In this document: one piece after another, positions 12,998 to 13,530 of the stretch
How positions within the stretch are numbered: the stretch's first letter is position 1
Layout: every line of letters starts with the position of its first letter
NCBI GenBank assembly: GCA_045591095.1
Contig: JAZNSF010000034.1
Location: forward strand, 1 to 13,530
Origin: SIG440 sp045591095
GTDB taxonomy: Bacteria > Bacillota > Clostridia > Monoglobales > Monoglobaceae
Direction: 5' to 3'
Length of the DNA stretch: 13,530 bases
The notes under the pieces: model-generated
Database searches by the model: none
What the model saw: the letters and a program-made list of their open reading frames with translations, nothing else
Told to the model about the DNA's origin: nothing
Program-made: the position numbers and the translations under genes

Positions 12998-13028
12998 AAA
13001 AAGGCGCTCAATCAGAGAGTGCCTTTTT
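12998..13028 (+). terminator. Terminator of the hom/lysC/oad block
   Basis: AAAAAGGCGCTC (12998-13009) pairs with GAGTGCCTTTTT (13017-13028), with one G-T wobble and a seven-base loop, starting four bases after the oadA stop. A weaker imperfect hairpin built on CACGC and GCGTG follows near 13040-13058. Confidence 0.85.
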
Positions 13029-13084
13029 GTATAACGAAAAACACGCGATAGTGGCGTGGTTTAAAAAGGTTAATCGATGAACAA

Positions 13085-13150
13085 AAATCCTTCAATGTGT
13101 TATAATAAAAGTGCCCTGGCAGTCAAAATAAAAAACACATTGGAGGATTT
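13085..13150. repeat. 17-bp inverted repeat with promoter-like and SD-like elements but no gene; possible mobile-element relic
   Basis: Bases 13085-13101 pair with 13134-13150 over 17 positions with a single G-T wobble, around a 32-base loop. The loop start carries TATAAT (13101-13106) and the right arm ends with GGAGG (13142-13146), yet no start codon or open frame follows; the next 85 bases hold nothing I recognise. It may be the end of a lost insertion sequence or a small structured RNA. Confidence 0.45.
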
Positions 13151-13237
13151 AATCTATCCAAAGATTGTTTTTCAAAACGTATTGCATGCTATATGCGAGG
13201 CGTTTGCTGCAAAATGTACTTTTTTCATAAAAAAGCA

Positions 13238-13266
13238 TTGACTTTTTAATAAAGTGTGATTAGAAT
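13238..13266 (+). promoter_or_regulatory. Promoter of the M14 peptidase gene
   Basis: TTGACT (13238-13243), a 17-base spacer and TAGAAT (13261-13266), with predicted start near 13273. This gives a leader of about 110 bases before the peptidase ATG. Confidence 0.7.
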
Positions 13267-13281
13267 AAGGTTGTATTAAAA

Positions 13282-13318
13282 AGCCAGAAATCAATCCGAA
13301 ACCAGAGGGGATTTGGCT
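13282..13318 (+). promoter_or_regulatory. Leader hairpin upstream of the M14 peptidase gene
   Basis: AGCC (13282-13285) and AAATC (13288-13292) pair with GATTTGGCT (13310-13318) around a two-base bulge, with a 17-base loop; an alternative AATCC/GGATT pairing exists. An A8 run and GGAAGGGGG follow. It could influence translation of what comes next; no known riboswitch class is recognised. Confidence 0.4.
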
Positions 13319-13355
13319 AAAAAAAAGGAAGGGGGAAAATATAATTATTCAAAAA

Positions 13356-13382
13356 ATGAATGGTTATATTAGACTAATCTAA
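13356..13382 (+). other. Possible 8-codon leader ORF overlapping the M14 start (TAATG)
   Basis: ATG 13356 opens a frame reading MNGYIRLI and stops at TAA 13380-13382, sharing its last A with the peptidase ATG. Termination-reinitiation could explain how the peptidase is translated without a ribosome binding site of its own. GGAAGGGGG (13327-13335) is 20 bases before this ATG, too far for ideal use, so translation of the leader is uncertain. Confidence 0.3.
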
Positions 13383-13530
13383 TGAAAATAATTGATTATG
13401 GTAAGTTTTATACATACAGAGAACTTGAAGAGGTTATTTTAGACCTTGCAAAACAATATCCCGATATGATGAGAGTATCAACTCTTGCGATGACAGAAGA
13501 GGGCCGAAATATCCATCTGATAGAGATTAC
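13382..13530 (+). CDS. N-terminus of an M14-family zinc carboxypeptidase; 3' end outside window
   Basis: The first 49 codons of a gene cut by the right edge. The sequence has the N-terminal pattern of M14 (carboxypeptidase A/T-like) domains: YTYRELEEVILDLAKQYPD, then EEGRNIHLIEI, where the GR-I segment precedes the first zinc-ligand motif (HxxE) expected beyond the window. These enzymes remove C-terminal residues from peptides or act on cell-wall peptides. There is no signal peptide at this start, so the protein would be cytosolic unless it starts elsewhere; a TAG at 13370-13372 rules out any upstream in-frame start. No Shine-Dalgarno sequence lies directly before the ATG, but it overlaps the stop of a tiny leader frame. 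Zinc ligands cannot be checked here. Confidence 0.7.
   Translation, partial: MKIIDYGKFYTYRELEEVILDLAKQYPDMMRVSTLAMTEEGRNIHLIEI

Overview
The window looks like chromosomal DNA from a low-GC, Gram-positive anaerobe of the class Clostridia (Oscillospiraceae/Ruminococcaceae-like is my guess). The reasons are strong AGGAGG-type ribosome binding sites, sigma-A promoters close to consensus, AT-rich intergenic DNA with A-run/T-run bidirectional terminators, a biotin-dependent sodium-pumping decarboxylase operon, a PiT/DUF47 phosphate pair, and intergenic repeats built from small hairpins. No rRNA, tRNA, CRISPR array or intact insertion sequence was seen.

Bases 1-2630 are the accessory part. The left edge cuts a gene whose surviving C-terminus carries an HPNCRC motif, a hydrophobic 'pre-toxin' segment and a compact terminal domain. 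One base after its stop comes a small acidic DUF7674-like gene, so the pair reads as a polymorphic toxin and its immunity protein. A bidirectional terminator follows, then a divergent pair: an XRE-type regulator (minus) and a small lipoprotein (plus). Their shared control region has four copies of a palindrome AATTC-N7-GAATT (three perfect, one degenerate) arranged around both promoters. A 666-base gene-free stretch then holds two strong hairpin terminators and two cruciform-like repeat elements.

Bases 2630-6450 are housekeeping genes: a PiT-family phosphate permease with its DUF47/PhoU-like partner; a convergent short glutamate 5-kinase (proB, no PUA domain, no proA beside it); and a tRNA-dihydrouridine synthase (dusB) diverging from proB through back-to-back consensus promoters.

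Bases 6500-13030 run in one direction: homoserine dehydrogenase (hom), aspartate kinase (lysC, with a TTG start and a probable internal start for a beta subunit), then oadG, a biotin carrier protein, oadB and oadA, which together make a membrane oxaloacetate decarboxylase sodium pump. The OadB-like subunit carries an unusual N-terminal signal peptide plus an approximately 120-residue extracytoplasmic domain. I see no clear promoter between lysC and oadG, so aspartate-family synthesis and oxaloacetate use may be transcriptionally linked. A terminator closes this block.

Bases 13030-13530 hold an inverted repeat with promoter-like and ribosome-binding-site-like elements but no gene, then a promoter and leader for an M14-type zinc carboxypeptidase that runs off the right edge.
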